Part shown: positions 1 to 7,041 of the stretch, piece by piece
How the letters are laid out: every line of letters starts with the position of its first letter
Numbering within the stretch: the first letter of the stretch is position 1
Source of the DNA: Chryseobacterium pennae
Lineage (GTDB): Bacteria > Bacteroidota > Bacteroidia > Flavobacteriales > Weeksellaceae
Direction: 5' to 3'
NCBI RefSeq assembly: GCF_003385515.1
Contig: NZ_QNVT01000002.1
Coordinates: 1-64,000, forward strand
DNA length: 64,000 nt
Position numbers and translations under genes: made by a program
The notes under the pieces: model-generated
Database searches by the model: none
Seen by the model: the letters and a program-made list of their open reading frames with translations, nothing else
Told to the model about the DNA's origin: nothing

Positions 1-873
1 TTCGATATCCTGATTTTTGTTAGCTAAGACATCAAGCTTGTAGTAGATTTCCTGAAGTGGATCATGCCACATTAAGTGAGATTCGTGTTTTCCTAATTTG
101 AAAGAAAGACCTAAAGTTGCATTGAAGAAGTTATCAGAAACCTGTGAAGAACGTCTATTAACTTCACTATATGGATCACCTCCACCATCAAAGGTATCAT
201 CACCTGTCATTACATACATTAATCTTCCTTCAATATCAACTCTTCTGTTCACCTTAAATTTCAAACCAGTACCAGCCTGCATAAACATTGAGCCCAGTTT
301 GAATGGTTTTACTTCAGTCATCAATCTTTGTCCATTAGCATCTTTCTGATATGCTTTGTAAGCAATAGTACCTACACCAGCATATCCGTGAAGAGCCCAT
401 CTGTAAGTGGAATGATTATCCACTCTTCTCAAAAGATTAGAGAAGTTAATATCTCCCAATACTGAGATTGCATCATACTGAGTTCTTGCGCCTATAGCTC
501 TTGCATCTGGGGCAGAATCTTTGGTATTGAACCATCCTTGTCTTGTTTCACCTCTGTCATACTGTAAGTTGATCCCAAATGCATGAGTAATCGCTTTATC
601 TATACTTACATATGCTGAATATCCAAAAAGATTTTTACCATTACCGTTTTTGATAGATGTTAAATCTGCTGATTGCATCAATGGAACTCCAGCTCCTACT
701 GAAATAGACCAGTCATTGAATCTTTTTGATTGGTTGGTAAATGGGGATACATTGGCAGAACCTGAAGAGAAAGTATTAGGATACTTTCCATCTGTTGCTA
801 CTGATGAATCCTGTGCATAGCTGACGGTAGGGATCGTCAATGCTAATGCAACAATTGCTAAACTTAATTTCAT
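1..873 (-). CDS. OmpA-like outer membrane protein, partial (N-terminal part)
   Basis: The ATG is at 873 on the minus strand and the gene runs off the left edge; 291 codons are visible. The protein begins MKLSLAIVALALTIPTVSYA, a clear Sec signal peptide, followed by a predicted outer-membrane beta-barrel with alternating aromatic and polar residues. It is a close paralogue of the gene just upstream (919-2043): both share the block after the signal peptide (YPNTFSSGSANV), FSNLLRRVDNHS and WHDPLQE. By analogy it probably continues into calcium-binding thrombospondin type 3 repeats and an OmpA peptidoglycan-binding domain outside the window, but this cannot be seen. Only 45 bp separates it from the upstream paralogue, so the two are probably co-transcribed. 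Confidence 0.8.
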   Translation of the reverse strand, partial: MKLSLAIVALALTIPTVSYAQDSSVATDGKYPNTFSSGSANVSPFTNQSKRFNDWSISVGAGVPLMQSADLTSIKNGNGKNLFGYSAYVSIDKAITHAFGINLQYDRGETRQGWFNTKDSAPDARAIGARTQYDAISVLGDINFSNLLRRVDNHSTYRWALHGYAGVGTIAYKAYQKDANGQRLMTEVKPFKLGSMFMQAGTGLKFKVNRRVDIEGRLMYVMTGDDTFDGGGDPYSEVNRRSSQVSDNFFNATLGLSFKLGKHESHLMWHDPLQEIYYKLDVLANKNQDIE

Positions 874-918
874 CGTGTATTATTTATTTTGTTTTTGAAA
901 AACAGGTTATTAGATTTT

Positions 919-2043
919 CTATTTTTTAATTGGGCATCCATTGTTTTCAGCTGGTCCAGGAACTGTTACACACTTATCATATAAGTCTATAACACCGTCA
1001 AGATCCATATCTAAGGCAACACCTGCTCCATCTACTCTCGCTCCAGCAGGTGTATCAAGTTGTCTATCCCAATCATCACATACTCCATCATTATCCTGAT
1101 CTCCTTTTTCACAAACAACAAGATCTGTCGTTGCATTTTCTAAAACATTGGTTTTATAATAAGCTTCCTGAAGCGGATCATGCCATGCTAAATGAGAAAG
1201 ATGTTTTCCTAATTTGAAAGATACCCCTAAAGATACTGTCCAAGCATTGTAAGATCTTCTGTTGTTAAGTATTGTATATCTATATCCAGATTCTGTAGGA
1301 GCCTTAGGATCGTAGCTGGAATTATTATATCCACTTCCGTCAAATGCCTGCTCACCACTAATGATATACATTGTTCTGGCTTCAACATCAATAAGTGGAG
1401 ATACGTTATATTTTAATCCTAACCCTGCCTGATAGAATACCGAATTAATATCAAGATCTTGTTTCACAAATAAAGGAGTCCTTTTAGGGTTATCACTCCA
1501 TCTGTTTCGGTCATTGTCATGTAAAGAAGTCCTGTACCCCTGAAGTCCAATTCCTCCATAACCATGTAAAGCCCATCTGTATGGGGAATGATTATCTACT
1601 CTTCTTAATAGGTTAGAAAAGTTAATATCTCCCATTATTGCTAATTGGTCAAACTGAGTGGTTCCGGTAGCTACTCCAGCTGCTACTCCAGGTGCTCCTG
1701 GAAGTTGACCTGTTTGTTTAGTCTCACCTCTGGTGTACATAAGGCTTAAACCAAAAGTGTGAGAGATTTGTTTGTCAATGCTTATATAAGCATTATATCC
1801 CCAATTGGTTTTATCTGAACGGAGAGATTTCAGTGCAGAATGAACCATAAATGCAGAACCTCCTCCAACAGAAATCGACCAGTCTCTGAAACGTCTGGCC
1901 TTGTTGTCAAACGTCTGTACATTCGCGGAACCTGAGGAAAAGGTATTAGGATACTCAGTAGAAGTGTTTACTGTAGTACTGCTATTCTGAGCGAAAGCTG
2001 CAATTGGCAAGGTTGTAGCCAATAATAATAAACCTAATTTCAT
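919..2043 (-). CDS. OmpA-like barrel protein with TSP3 repeats, lacking the OmpA C-terminal domain
   Basis: 374 residues: signal peptide (MKLGLLLLATTLPIAAFAQ), a beta-barrel to about residue 300, then aspartate-rich thrombospondin type 3 repeats (DQDNDGVCDDWD, DMDLDGVIDLYDKC). It ends directly after NGCPIKK. In Bacteroidota OmpA-family proteins the NGCP motif normally links the calcium-binding repeats to a periplasmic OmpA domain of about 100 residues, which is absent here. Only 45 bp remains before the next gene, so no frameshifted remnant of that domain can be hidden there. The protein could still form an outer-membrane barrel but should not anchor to peptidoglycan in the usual way. It lies 17 bp downstream of folK and is a tandem paralogue of the gene at 1-873. 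Confidence 0.85.
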   Translation of the reverse strand: MKLGLLLLATTLPIAAFAQNSSTTVNTSTEYPNTFSSGSANVQTFDNKARRFRDWSISVGGGSAFMVHSALKSLRSDKTNWGYNAYISIDKQISHTFGLSLMYTRGETKQTGQLPGAPGVAAGVATGTTQFDQLAIMGDINFSNLLRRVDNHSPYRWALHGYGGIGLQGYRTSLHDNDRNRWSDNPKRTPLFVKQDLDINSVFYQAGLGLKYNVSPLIDVEARTMYIISGEQAFDGSGYNNSSYDPKAPTESGYRYTILNNRRSYNAWTVSLGVSFKLGKHLSHLAWHDPLQEAYYKTNVLENATTDLVVCEKGDQDNDGVCDDWDRQLDTPAGARVDGAGVALDMDLDGVIDLYDKCVTVPGPAENNGCPIKK

Positions 2044-2060
2044 ACAATATGTTTTATGTT

Positions 2061-2477
2061 TTAAATAAAATCTTTTAATAACACTCTTGAAAAATCCCTT
2101 TCAAAAAGATGTTTTTTATGAGGGATTTCTAATCTTTCTGATTTAAAGTTTAATTCATTATACTTAATGATGTCAATATCTATTACCCTGTCTGTGTAAC
2201 CTCCTGATACTTTTGAATCATTAATTCTTCCCATTTCAGCCTCAATGTTTTTAATACAATCAAGCAGCTGAATTGGTGAAAGATGCGTGAATATTATTGT
2301 TGCAATATTACAAAAAATATTGGAACTGGCAAATTCTACAGGATCAGACATTAAAAATTCGCTTGTCTGTGAAATGTGATTCCCAGCATCACTTATTTTT
2401 TGCAAAGCTGTCTCGATATTTTTTTTTTGCTCTCCAAGGTTACTTCCTAGTAACAAAACTACCTTTTGCTGCGACAT
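2061..2477 (-). CDS. folK: 2-amino-4-hydroxy-6-hydroxymethyldihydropteridine pyrophosphokinase
   Basis: HPPK transfers pyrophosphate from ATP to 6-hydroxymethyl-7,8-dihydropterin in folate synthesis. The 138-residue protein shows the family signatures: GSNLG near the N-terminus, AEMGR in the middle, and the DRVIDIDII block whose aspartates bind magnesium in known HPPKs. It is about 20 residues shorter than the E. coli enzyme but has all the core motifs. It is divergent from sppA, with 21 bp between the two start codons, so the promoters must overlap each other or the coding ends. The OmpA-like pair lies directly downstream on the same strand. Confidence 0.92.
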   Translation of the reverse strand: MSQQKVVLLLGSNLGEQKKNIETALQKISDAGNHISQTSEFLMSDPVEFASSNIFCNIATIIFTHLSPIQLLDCIKNIEAEMGRINDSKVSGGYTDRVIDIDIIKYNELNFKSERLEIPHKKHLFERDFSRVLLKDFI

Positions 2478-2498
2478 ATTAGAAAATTGATTGAATTT

Positions 2499-4256
2499 AT
2501 GAGAAGTTTCTTTAAAAATGTTTTGGCAAATATAGTAGCTATAATCATACTTTGCGCTGTATTTTTCATCTTTTTCATTATGATGCTTGTGTTTAGTTCT
2601 ATGGGAAGTGACAAGTCTGTGACGGTGAAAAAGAATTCGGTTCTTACAATTAATTTAAAGACCAATATCATAGACAGCCCTACTGAAGAGCAAATGGATC
2701 TCTTTGGGTTTGGCAACCAGAATAAAAATGTTCTTCTGTATGATGTTTTGGAAGCTATCAATAAAGCTAAAACGGATGATAATATTAAAGGGATCAGTAT
2801 TGAGACAGATGACCTGAATGCAGGACTAACTCAAATTGATGATCTTAGAAATGCTATTGAAGATTTCAAAAAAAGCGGAAAATTTGTATACGCTTATGGA
2901 AACGGAGTTTCACAGTCTGCTTATTATCTTGGGTCAGTAGCTGATCAGTACTATCTTCATCCTGCCGGAGGGATTGAATTAAAAGGACTTTCTACTGAGG
3001 TTACATTCTTTAAAGATTTTGCGGATAAATATGGTATCGGGATTGAAGTAATCCGTCACGGTAAGTTTAAGTCTGCGGTAGAACCGTTTTTAAGAAATGA
3101 TATTTCGCCAGAAAATAAAGAACAGCTAAGTACCCTGCTGAATGACCTTTGGAAAAATACTTCCTATAAAATGGCTGCCTCTAGAAAAATAGATACAGCT
3201 CAGTTCAGAACTGTTGTTGACAGTTTATATGGAATGATTCCTGAACAGGGATTAAAATATAAACTGGCAGATAAGCTTATCCAGAAGTCAGAATATGAGG
3301 ATTTGCTTAAAACTAAATTAAATGTAAAAGATAAAGAAAAGCTGAATAAGATTTCTTTAACGAACTATATAAGTTCTTTTACTGATGAAGATCAGTCAGG
3401 GGAAAAGGTAGCAGTATTATATGCATCAGGTTCTATTAATAATGGAGATGAGTATAACGATATTCATTCTGAAAAATATGTTAAATACATTAAAAAGCTT
3501 CAGGAGGATGATAAGGTAAAAGCTGTAGTGTTCAGAATCAATTCTCCGGGAGGAAGTGCGAATGCTTCTGACGAAATTTTATTTGAATTGCAACAATTGA
3601 AAAAGAAAAAGCCACTGATCGTTTCTTTTGGAGATTATGCCGCTTCTGGTGGTTATTATGTAGCGATGGCTGCCGATAAAATTTATTCTGAGCCTAATAC
3701 GCTTACAGGTTCTATCGGAGTATTCGGAGTATTGCCTTATTATAAAGATATCGCAAACAAAAATGGAATCCGTGCTGACGTTGTTGCGACCAATGCCAAT
3801 TCAATGTACTATTCAGGATTAAACGGAGTAACCCCTTACGGAGTAAACATGATGACGAAAAGTGTAGAGGGAACTTATAAAAGATTTGTACACTTCGTGA
3901 CTCAGAACAGAAAGAAAACATTCGAGCAGATTGACAATGTAGGTGGTGGTAGAGTATGGAGTGGTGTTCGTGCTAAGGAGATCGGTTTGGTAGATGAATT
4001 GGGAACTCTTAATGATGCTGTAAAGTTTGCAGCGCAGAAAGCAGGAGTGAAGTCTTACTATGTGGAGTCTTATCCTAAGAGAATAACTCCATTTGAACAG
4101 ATTTTCAAAGATCTTAATGAAGAAGATGTTTCTGCAAGAATTATTAAAAGTAAAATAGGGAAATCCAATTATGAGATTTTACAGCAGATTACAGACAAAA
4201 AATTACAGTCTGAGGTAAAAATGGAAATGCCTTATCAGATTAGAATCAACAACTAA
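2499..4256 (+). CDS. sppA: signal peptide peptidase SppA, 67K type
   Basis: Membrane-bound serine protease that degrades cleaved signal peptides. The ATG at 2499 gives 585 residues, starting MRSFFKNVLANIVAII. The frame stays open to a TTG at 2466, but that lies inside folK and would put extra charged residues before the membrane anchor, so it is rejected. A single N-terminal transmembrane segment is followed by two tandem S49 peptidase domains, as in E. coli SppA. The Lys/Ser dyad is visible: Lys191 in GKFKSAVEPF in the first domain and Ser383 in DYAASGGYY in the second. A bidirectional terminator follows at 4276. Confidence 0.95.
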   Translation: MRSFFKNVLANIVAIIILCAVFFIFFIMMLVFSSMGSDKSVTVKKNSVLTINLKTNIIDSPTEEQMDLFGFGNQNKNVLLYDVLEAINKAKTDDNIKGISIETDDLNAGLTQIDDLRNAIEDFKKSGKFVYAYGNGVSQSAYYLGSVADQYYLHPAGGIELKGLSTEVTFFKDFADKYGIGIEVIRHGKFKSAVEPFLRNDISPENKEQLSTLLNDLWKNTSYKMAASRKIDTAQFRTVVDSLYGMIPEQGLKYKLADKLIQKSEYEDLLKTKLNVKDKEKLNKISLTNYISSFTDEDQSGEKVAVLYASGSINNGDEYNDIHSEKYVKYIKKLQEDDKVKAVVFRINSPGGSANASDEILFELQQLKKKKPLIVSFGDYAASGGYYVAMAADKIYSEPNTLTGSIGVFGVLPYYKDIANKNGIRADVVATNANSMYYSGLNGVTPYGVNMMTKSVEGTYKRFVHFVTQNRKKTFEQIDNVGGGRVWSGVRAKEIGLVDELGTLNDAVKFAAQKAGVKSYYVESYPKRITPFEQIFKDLNEEDVSARIIKSKIGKSNYEILQQITDKKLQSEVKMEMPYQIRINN

Positions 4257-4275
4257 CTAAATTATATTGTACACA

Positions 4276-4310
4276 AAAATCCCGGATCTGAAATTCAGAT
4301 CCGGGATTTT
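4276..4310. terminator. bidirectional intrinsic terminator
   Basis: A 15-bp perfect stem (AAAATCCCGGATCTG pairing with CAGATCCGGGATTTT) surrounds a 5-nt loop and is followed by a T-rich run on the plus strand. It lies between convergent sppA and the GlsB-like gene and can serve both; the A-rich 5' flank supplies the minus-strand U tract. Confidence 0.9.
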
Positions 4311-4329
4311 GTTTTTTATCAGCGTTACA

Positions 4330-4590
4330 TTAACTTTTCTTCGTGGCCATTCCGTAAATCCAGAGGACAATTAAAGCTCCTCCGATGGCGAGAATCCAGC
4401 TTCTCGGATTCCAGAATGAAGTAACATCTCCCCAGTGTAGAATGTAAACTCCTATAGCTCCTCCTACAAAGGCGCCTATAATTCCTAGGATAATAGTAAT
4501 TAACCAGCCTCCTCCCTGAGTTCCGGGCATGATCATTTTAGCGATTGCACCTGCAATAAGACCGAATAAGATCCATGTTATAATTCCCAT
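4330..4590 (-). CDS. GlsB/YeaQ/YmgE family stress-response membrane protein
   Basis: A small 86-residue inner-membrane protein with three predicted membrane segments and the glycine-rich pattern of the transglycosylase-associated (GlsB/YeaQ/YmgE) family: GLIAGAIAKMIMPG near the N-terminus, then GGGW and the GIIGAFVGGAIG helix. The family is linked to general stress responses, but no biochemical activity is established. It stands alone, convergent with sppA and followed by a strong terminator. The C-terminal helix (SWILAIGGALIVLWIYG) and a lysine tail complete the usual family length. Confidence 0.88.
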   Translation of the reverse strand: MGIITWILFGLIAGAIAKMIMPGTQGGGWLITIILGIIGAFVGGAIGVYILHWGDVTSFWNPRSWILAIGGALIVLWIYGMATKKS

Positions 4591-4663
4591 AGTTGCAAAT
4601 TTTTTAATGATTAATATTTAAAATAGATTTGTTTACTAAATGTAAGGGAAAACATGATGAAAA

Positions 4664-5617
4664 TCATCTTTTCTTGAAGAATGAGTCTACAAATTCCGTA
4701 CCATTGAAAAGTTGCAGATCCTGCATTTTTTCACCTACCCCTATATATTTCACCGGAATCTGGAATTGATCTGAGATGCCGATAACAACCCCTCCTTTTG
4801 CTGTTCCGTCTAGTTTTGTTACAGCTAAAGCATTCACTTCAGTAGCTGCTGTAAACTGTTTTGCCTGCTCGAATGCATTTTGTCCTGTAGAACCGTCAAG
4901 TACTAATAGAATTTCATGCGGAGCATCAGGAATTACCTTTTGCATTACTCTTTTGATCTTGGAAAGTTCATTCATAAGATTGATCTTATTATGAAGTCTT
5001 CCTGCAGTATCAATGATGACAACATCTGCATTTTGAGCTACAGCACTTTGTACTGTATCAAACGCTACTGAAGCCGGATCGGAACCCATTTCCTGTTTTA
5101 CAATAGGAACACCCACTCTTTCACTCCAGATGATAAGCTGGTCAACGGCTGCCGCTCTAAAGGTGTCTGCTGCTCCAAGAACTACTTTTTTGCCTTCAGA
5201 TTTGAACTGGTGAGCCAGTTTTCCAATCGTTGTTGTTTTTCCAACCCCGTTTACACCTACCACCATAATGACATATGGTTTTTTTGAAGTATCAATATTT
5301 CCTGTTCCAGCATGAGGGTTTTCAAGCAATAGTCCTGAAATTTCCTCACGAAGAATATTATCCAGTTCACCTACTCCAACATATTTGTCGCGGGCAACAC
5401 GCTCTTCAATTCTTTCTATGATTTTGATGGTTGTAGAGGCGCCTACATCAGATGCGATCAGTATTTCCTCCAGATTATCCAGAACTTCATCATCTACTTT
5501 GCTTTTACCAACTACGGCCTTCGTCATTTTTTCAAAGAACCCCTGGCTGGATTTTTCCAATCCTTTATCCAGAGTTTCTTTTTCTTCTTTTTTGAAAATA
5601 TTTTTAAACCAACTCAT
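4664..5617 (-). CDS. ftsY: signal recognition particle receptor FtsY
   Basis: SRP-receptor GTPase that docks SRP-ribosome complexes at the membrane for co-translational insertion. The 317-residue protein has a short charged N-terminus without the long acidic A domain of E. coli, then the helical N domain and the GTPase G domain. The GTP-binding motifs are intact: GVNGVGKTTT (P-loop), DTFRAAA, DTAGR and TKLDGTAKGG. The gene lies 15 bp after a RidA-like gene and downstream of the bL28-bL33-DUF4295 cluster. In Bacteroidota that cluster commonly runs straight into ftsY, so the RidA-like gene looks inserted into a conserved neighbourhood. Confidence 0.95.
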   Translation of the reverse strand: MSWFKNIFKKEEKETLDKGLEKSSQGFFEKMTKAVVGKSKVDDEVLDNLEEILIASDVGASTTIKIIERIEERVARDKYVGVGELDNILREEISGLLLENPHAGTGNIDTSKKPYVIMVVGVNGVGKTTTIGKLAHQFKSEGKKVVLGAADTFRAAAVDQLIIWSERVGVPIVKQEMGSDPASVAFDTVQSAVAQNADVVIIDTAGRLHNKINLMNELSKIKRVMQKVIPDAPHEILLVLDGSTGQNAFEQAKQFTAATEVNALAVTKLDGTAKGGVVIGISDQFQIPVKYIGVGEKMQDLQLFNGTEFVDSFFKKR

Positions 5618-5632
5618 AGTTTTAGTTTATTC

Positions 5633-6103
5633 TTATCTTTTGTTTTTAATCACTGCTGTGGCTTCCACTTCTATCAGTACATCATTCCTGAAAAGTTGGG
5701 TTACCTCTACAAGGTTGCTTACAGGAGGGTTTTGAATATTGATATACTCATCCCTTACTTTTCTGAAATATGGGGTTTTTGATATGTCTGTAAGGAAAAT
5801 ACCCAGCTTGACAATGTCTTTGCCTGTACCTCCATACTCCTTCAGAATGTTTTCAATGTTTTTGAAAATCTGCTGAGTCTGTTCTTCTACATTGTTTCCC
5901 ACCAGATTTCCTTTTGAATCCAACGGAACCTGACCAGATAATAAAATCATTTTGGAAGTGCCGCAATCAATGCTTACTGATTGTGATAATCCCGGAATGC
6001 TGAAAACTTCAGGAGAACTTTTATATTCTAATGGGTTCATCGTTTTCTGACTGAATGAAAGTTGAAAAATAACTGTACTTATCAGAACAAGAAACTTCGT
6101 CAT
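5633..6103 (-). CDS. exported RidA/YjgF family protein lacking the canonical arginine
   Basis: 156 residues. The first 19 (MTKFLVLISTVIFQLSFSQ) look like a Sec signal peptide, so this homologue probably acts outside the cytoplasm. The remainder is a RidA/YjgF fold with recognisable blocks (SGQVPLD, VEEQTQQIFKNIENIL, VKLGIFLTDI, VLIEVEATAVI). Cytoplasmic RidA deaminates reactive enamines and imines using an arginine in a P-[AS]-R segment. Here the matching stretch reads NPPVSNLVEV, with no arginine. Classical imine deaminase activity is therefore doubtful, and a binding role or different chemistry is possible. It has its own -7 element at 6130 and is followed at 15 bp by ftsY. Confidence 0.82.
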   Translation of the reverse strand: MTKFLVLISTVIFQLSFSQKTMNPLEYKSSPEVFSIPGLSQSVSIDCGTSKMILLSGQVPLDSKGNLVGNNVEEQTQQIFKNIENILKEYGGTGKDIVKLGIFLTDISKTPYFRKVRDEYINIQNPPVSNLVEVTQLFRNDVLIEVEATAVIKNKR

Positions 6104-6129
6104 ATTTCACTGATTAATAATCTGGTGAA

Positions 6130-6137
6130 CAAAGATA
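6130..6137 (-). promoter_or_regulatory. -7 promoter element for the RidA-like gene and ftsY
   Basis: On the minus strand this reads TATCTTTG, a perfect match to the Bacteroidota -7 consensus TAnnTTTG, 27 bp before the RidA-like start codon and just after the terminator of the upstream ribosomal operon. No well-spaced -33 TTG is obvious. Confidence 0.45.
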
Positions 6138-6140
6138 ACA

Positions 6141-6171
6141 AAAAAACTACCCAAATTATGAGTAGTTTTTT
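6141..6171 (-). terminator. intrinsic terminator of the bL28-bL33-DUF4295 operon
   Basis: AAAAACTAC and GTAGTTTTT form a 9-bp stem around an 11-nt loop, with A-rich and T-rich flanks. It lies 22 bp beyond the DUF4295 stop codon on the minus strand and separates that operon from the RidA-like gene and ftsY. Confidence 0.7.
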
Positions 6172-6192
6172 ATATTGTAAATAAAGTATTGA

Positions 6193-6345
6193 TTATTTTT
6201 TCAAAAAACCATCTACTTCATCAGCATTCATTACTTTTTCTTCGAAAACGTAAGCCCCTGATTTAGGAGACTTCACCATTTTCACCACTTTAGTCATTTT
6301 TTTAGATTGACCGCTTTGTAGGGTTGCTACTACTTTCTTTGCCAT
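6193..6345 (-). CDS. DUF4295 family small basic protein, probable ribosome-associated
   Basis: A 50-residue ORF translated by eye from the minus strand: it begins MAKKVVATLQSGQSKKMTKV and ends DEVDGFLKK. The size, the lysine-rich N-terminus and the position directly downstream of bL28 and bL33 match the Bacteroidota-specific DUF4295 family. Its constant linkage to ribosomal genes implies a ribosomal or ribosome-assembly role. I recall that Flavobacterium ribosome structures revealed an extra large-subunit protein called bL38, and this family may be it, but I could not verify that. It starts 20 bp after the bL33 stop, and a terminator follows. Confidence 0.85.
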   Translation of the reverse strand: MAKKVVATLQSGQSKKMTKVVKMVKSPKSGAYVFEEKVMNADEVDGFLKK

Positions 6346-6365
6346 GGTAAGTTATTATTTAAAAA

Positions 6366-6548
6366 TTACTTAATTTCTTTGTGAAGGGTAGATCTCTTAA
6401 GAACAGGATTGTATTTTTTCAATTCCAATCTCTCTGTAGTGTTCTTTTTATTTTTTGTAGAAATGTATCTAGACATTCCTGGCATACCACTTTCTTTGTG
6501 CTCTGTACATTCAAGGATTACTTGAACTCTGTTTCCTTTTTTTGCCAT
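6366..6548 (-). CDS. rpmG: 50S ribosomal protein bL33, zinc-free form
   Basis: 60 residues beginning [18 protein letters not shown] with the family's [10 protein letters not shown] core and the C-terminal block [21 protein letters not shown]. Zinc-binding bL33 carries two CxxC pairs. This one has a single cysteine, so it is the C-minus form that works without zinc. It is second in the rpmB-rpmG-DUF4295 operon, with 6 bp after rpmB. Confidence 0.96.
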   Translation of the reverse strand: MAKKGNRVQVILECTEHKESGMPGMSRYISTKNKKNTTERLELKKYNPVLKRSTLHKEIK

Positions 6549-6554
6549 GATTTA

Positions 6555-6797
6555 TTAATTCTTTTTAATCAATCCGTTTCTAGTAGCTCTTTCAATAGCT
6601 TCCTCGATTCCAATCTTGTTAATCACTCTCAATCCATGAGCTGATACTTTCAGTGTAACGTGCTTATCTTGCTCCGGAAGGTAAAACTTCTTCTCTAATA
6701 AGTTAATTTCAAAACGACGCTTCGTTTTGTTATTAGCGTGAGAAACGTTGTTACCAACCATTGCACGCTTTCCTGTTATTTGGCAAATTCTTGACAT
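6555..6797 (-). CDS. rpmB: 50S ribosomal protein bL28
   Basis: 80 residues beginning [29 protein letters not shown] on the translated minus strand (only the start [11 protein letters not shown] is needed to recognise it), followed by the [12 protein letters not shown] block typical of bL28. It is the first gene of a three-gene ribosomal operon with rpmG and the DUF4295 gene. A near-consensus Bacteroidota promoter lies upstream at 6833-6864. Confidence 0.96.
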   Translation of the reverse strand: MSRICQITGKRAMVGNNVSHANNKTKRRFEINLLEKKFYLPEQDKHVTLKVSAHGLRVINKIGIEEAIERATRNGLIKKN

Positions 6798-6832
6798 ATC
6801 TCGATGTTCTTATTTGTATAATATTTGAGAGT

Positions 6833-6864
6833 GCAAAATAACAAAGAATTTTTTAGATAGACAA
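6833..6864 (-). promoter_or_regulatory. candidate promoter of the rpmB operon
   Basis: On the minus strand a TTG (6862-6864) is followed after 21 nt by TATTTTGC (6833-6840), one base shorter than the TAnnTTTG consensus. It lies 36 bp before the rpmB start codon. Spacing and composition fit a Bacteroidota sigma-A promoter. Confidence 0.4.
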
Positions 6865-7005
6865 ATCTTTTAGAAAATATTTGCTAAATAAGTGACTGAT
6901 TATAAATATTGATTTTTTAAAATACCCGAATTTCTGGGATACCGCAGGAAATCAGTGCTGATATATTTCATACAGGCTTTTTTTAATCAGAGAAAATTAA
7001 TACCC

Positions 7006-7013
7006 TATCTTTG
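7006..7013 (+). promoter_or_regulatory. -7 promoter element for the FG-GAP protein gene
   Basis: TATCTTTG is a perfect TAnnTTTG element 28 bp before the start codon at 7042. There is no clear TTG at -33, only a T-run. Confidence 0.5.
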
Positions 7014-7041
7014 TTTTTAATTAATCTAAATAAAAACAAGT

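Noticed and set aside
874..918. Frameshifted OmpA domain after the 919-2043 gene
   Set aside because: Only 45 bp remains before the next start codon, too little for a domain of about 100 residues, so it is a true absence rather than a frameshift.
2466..2498. TTG start for sppA inside folK
   Set aside because: It adds charged residues before the membrane anchor and overlaps the folK start; the ATG at 2499 gives the normal SppA N-terminus.
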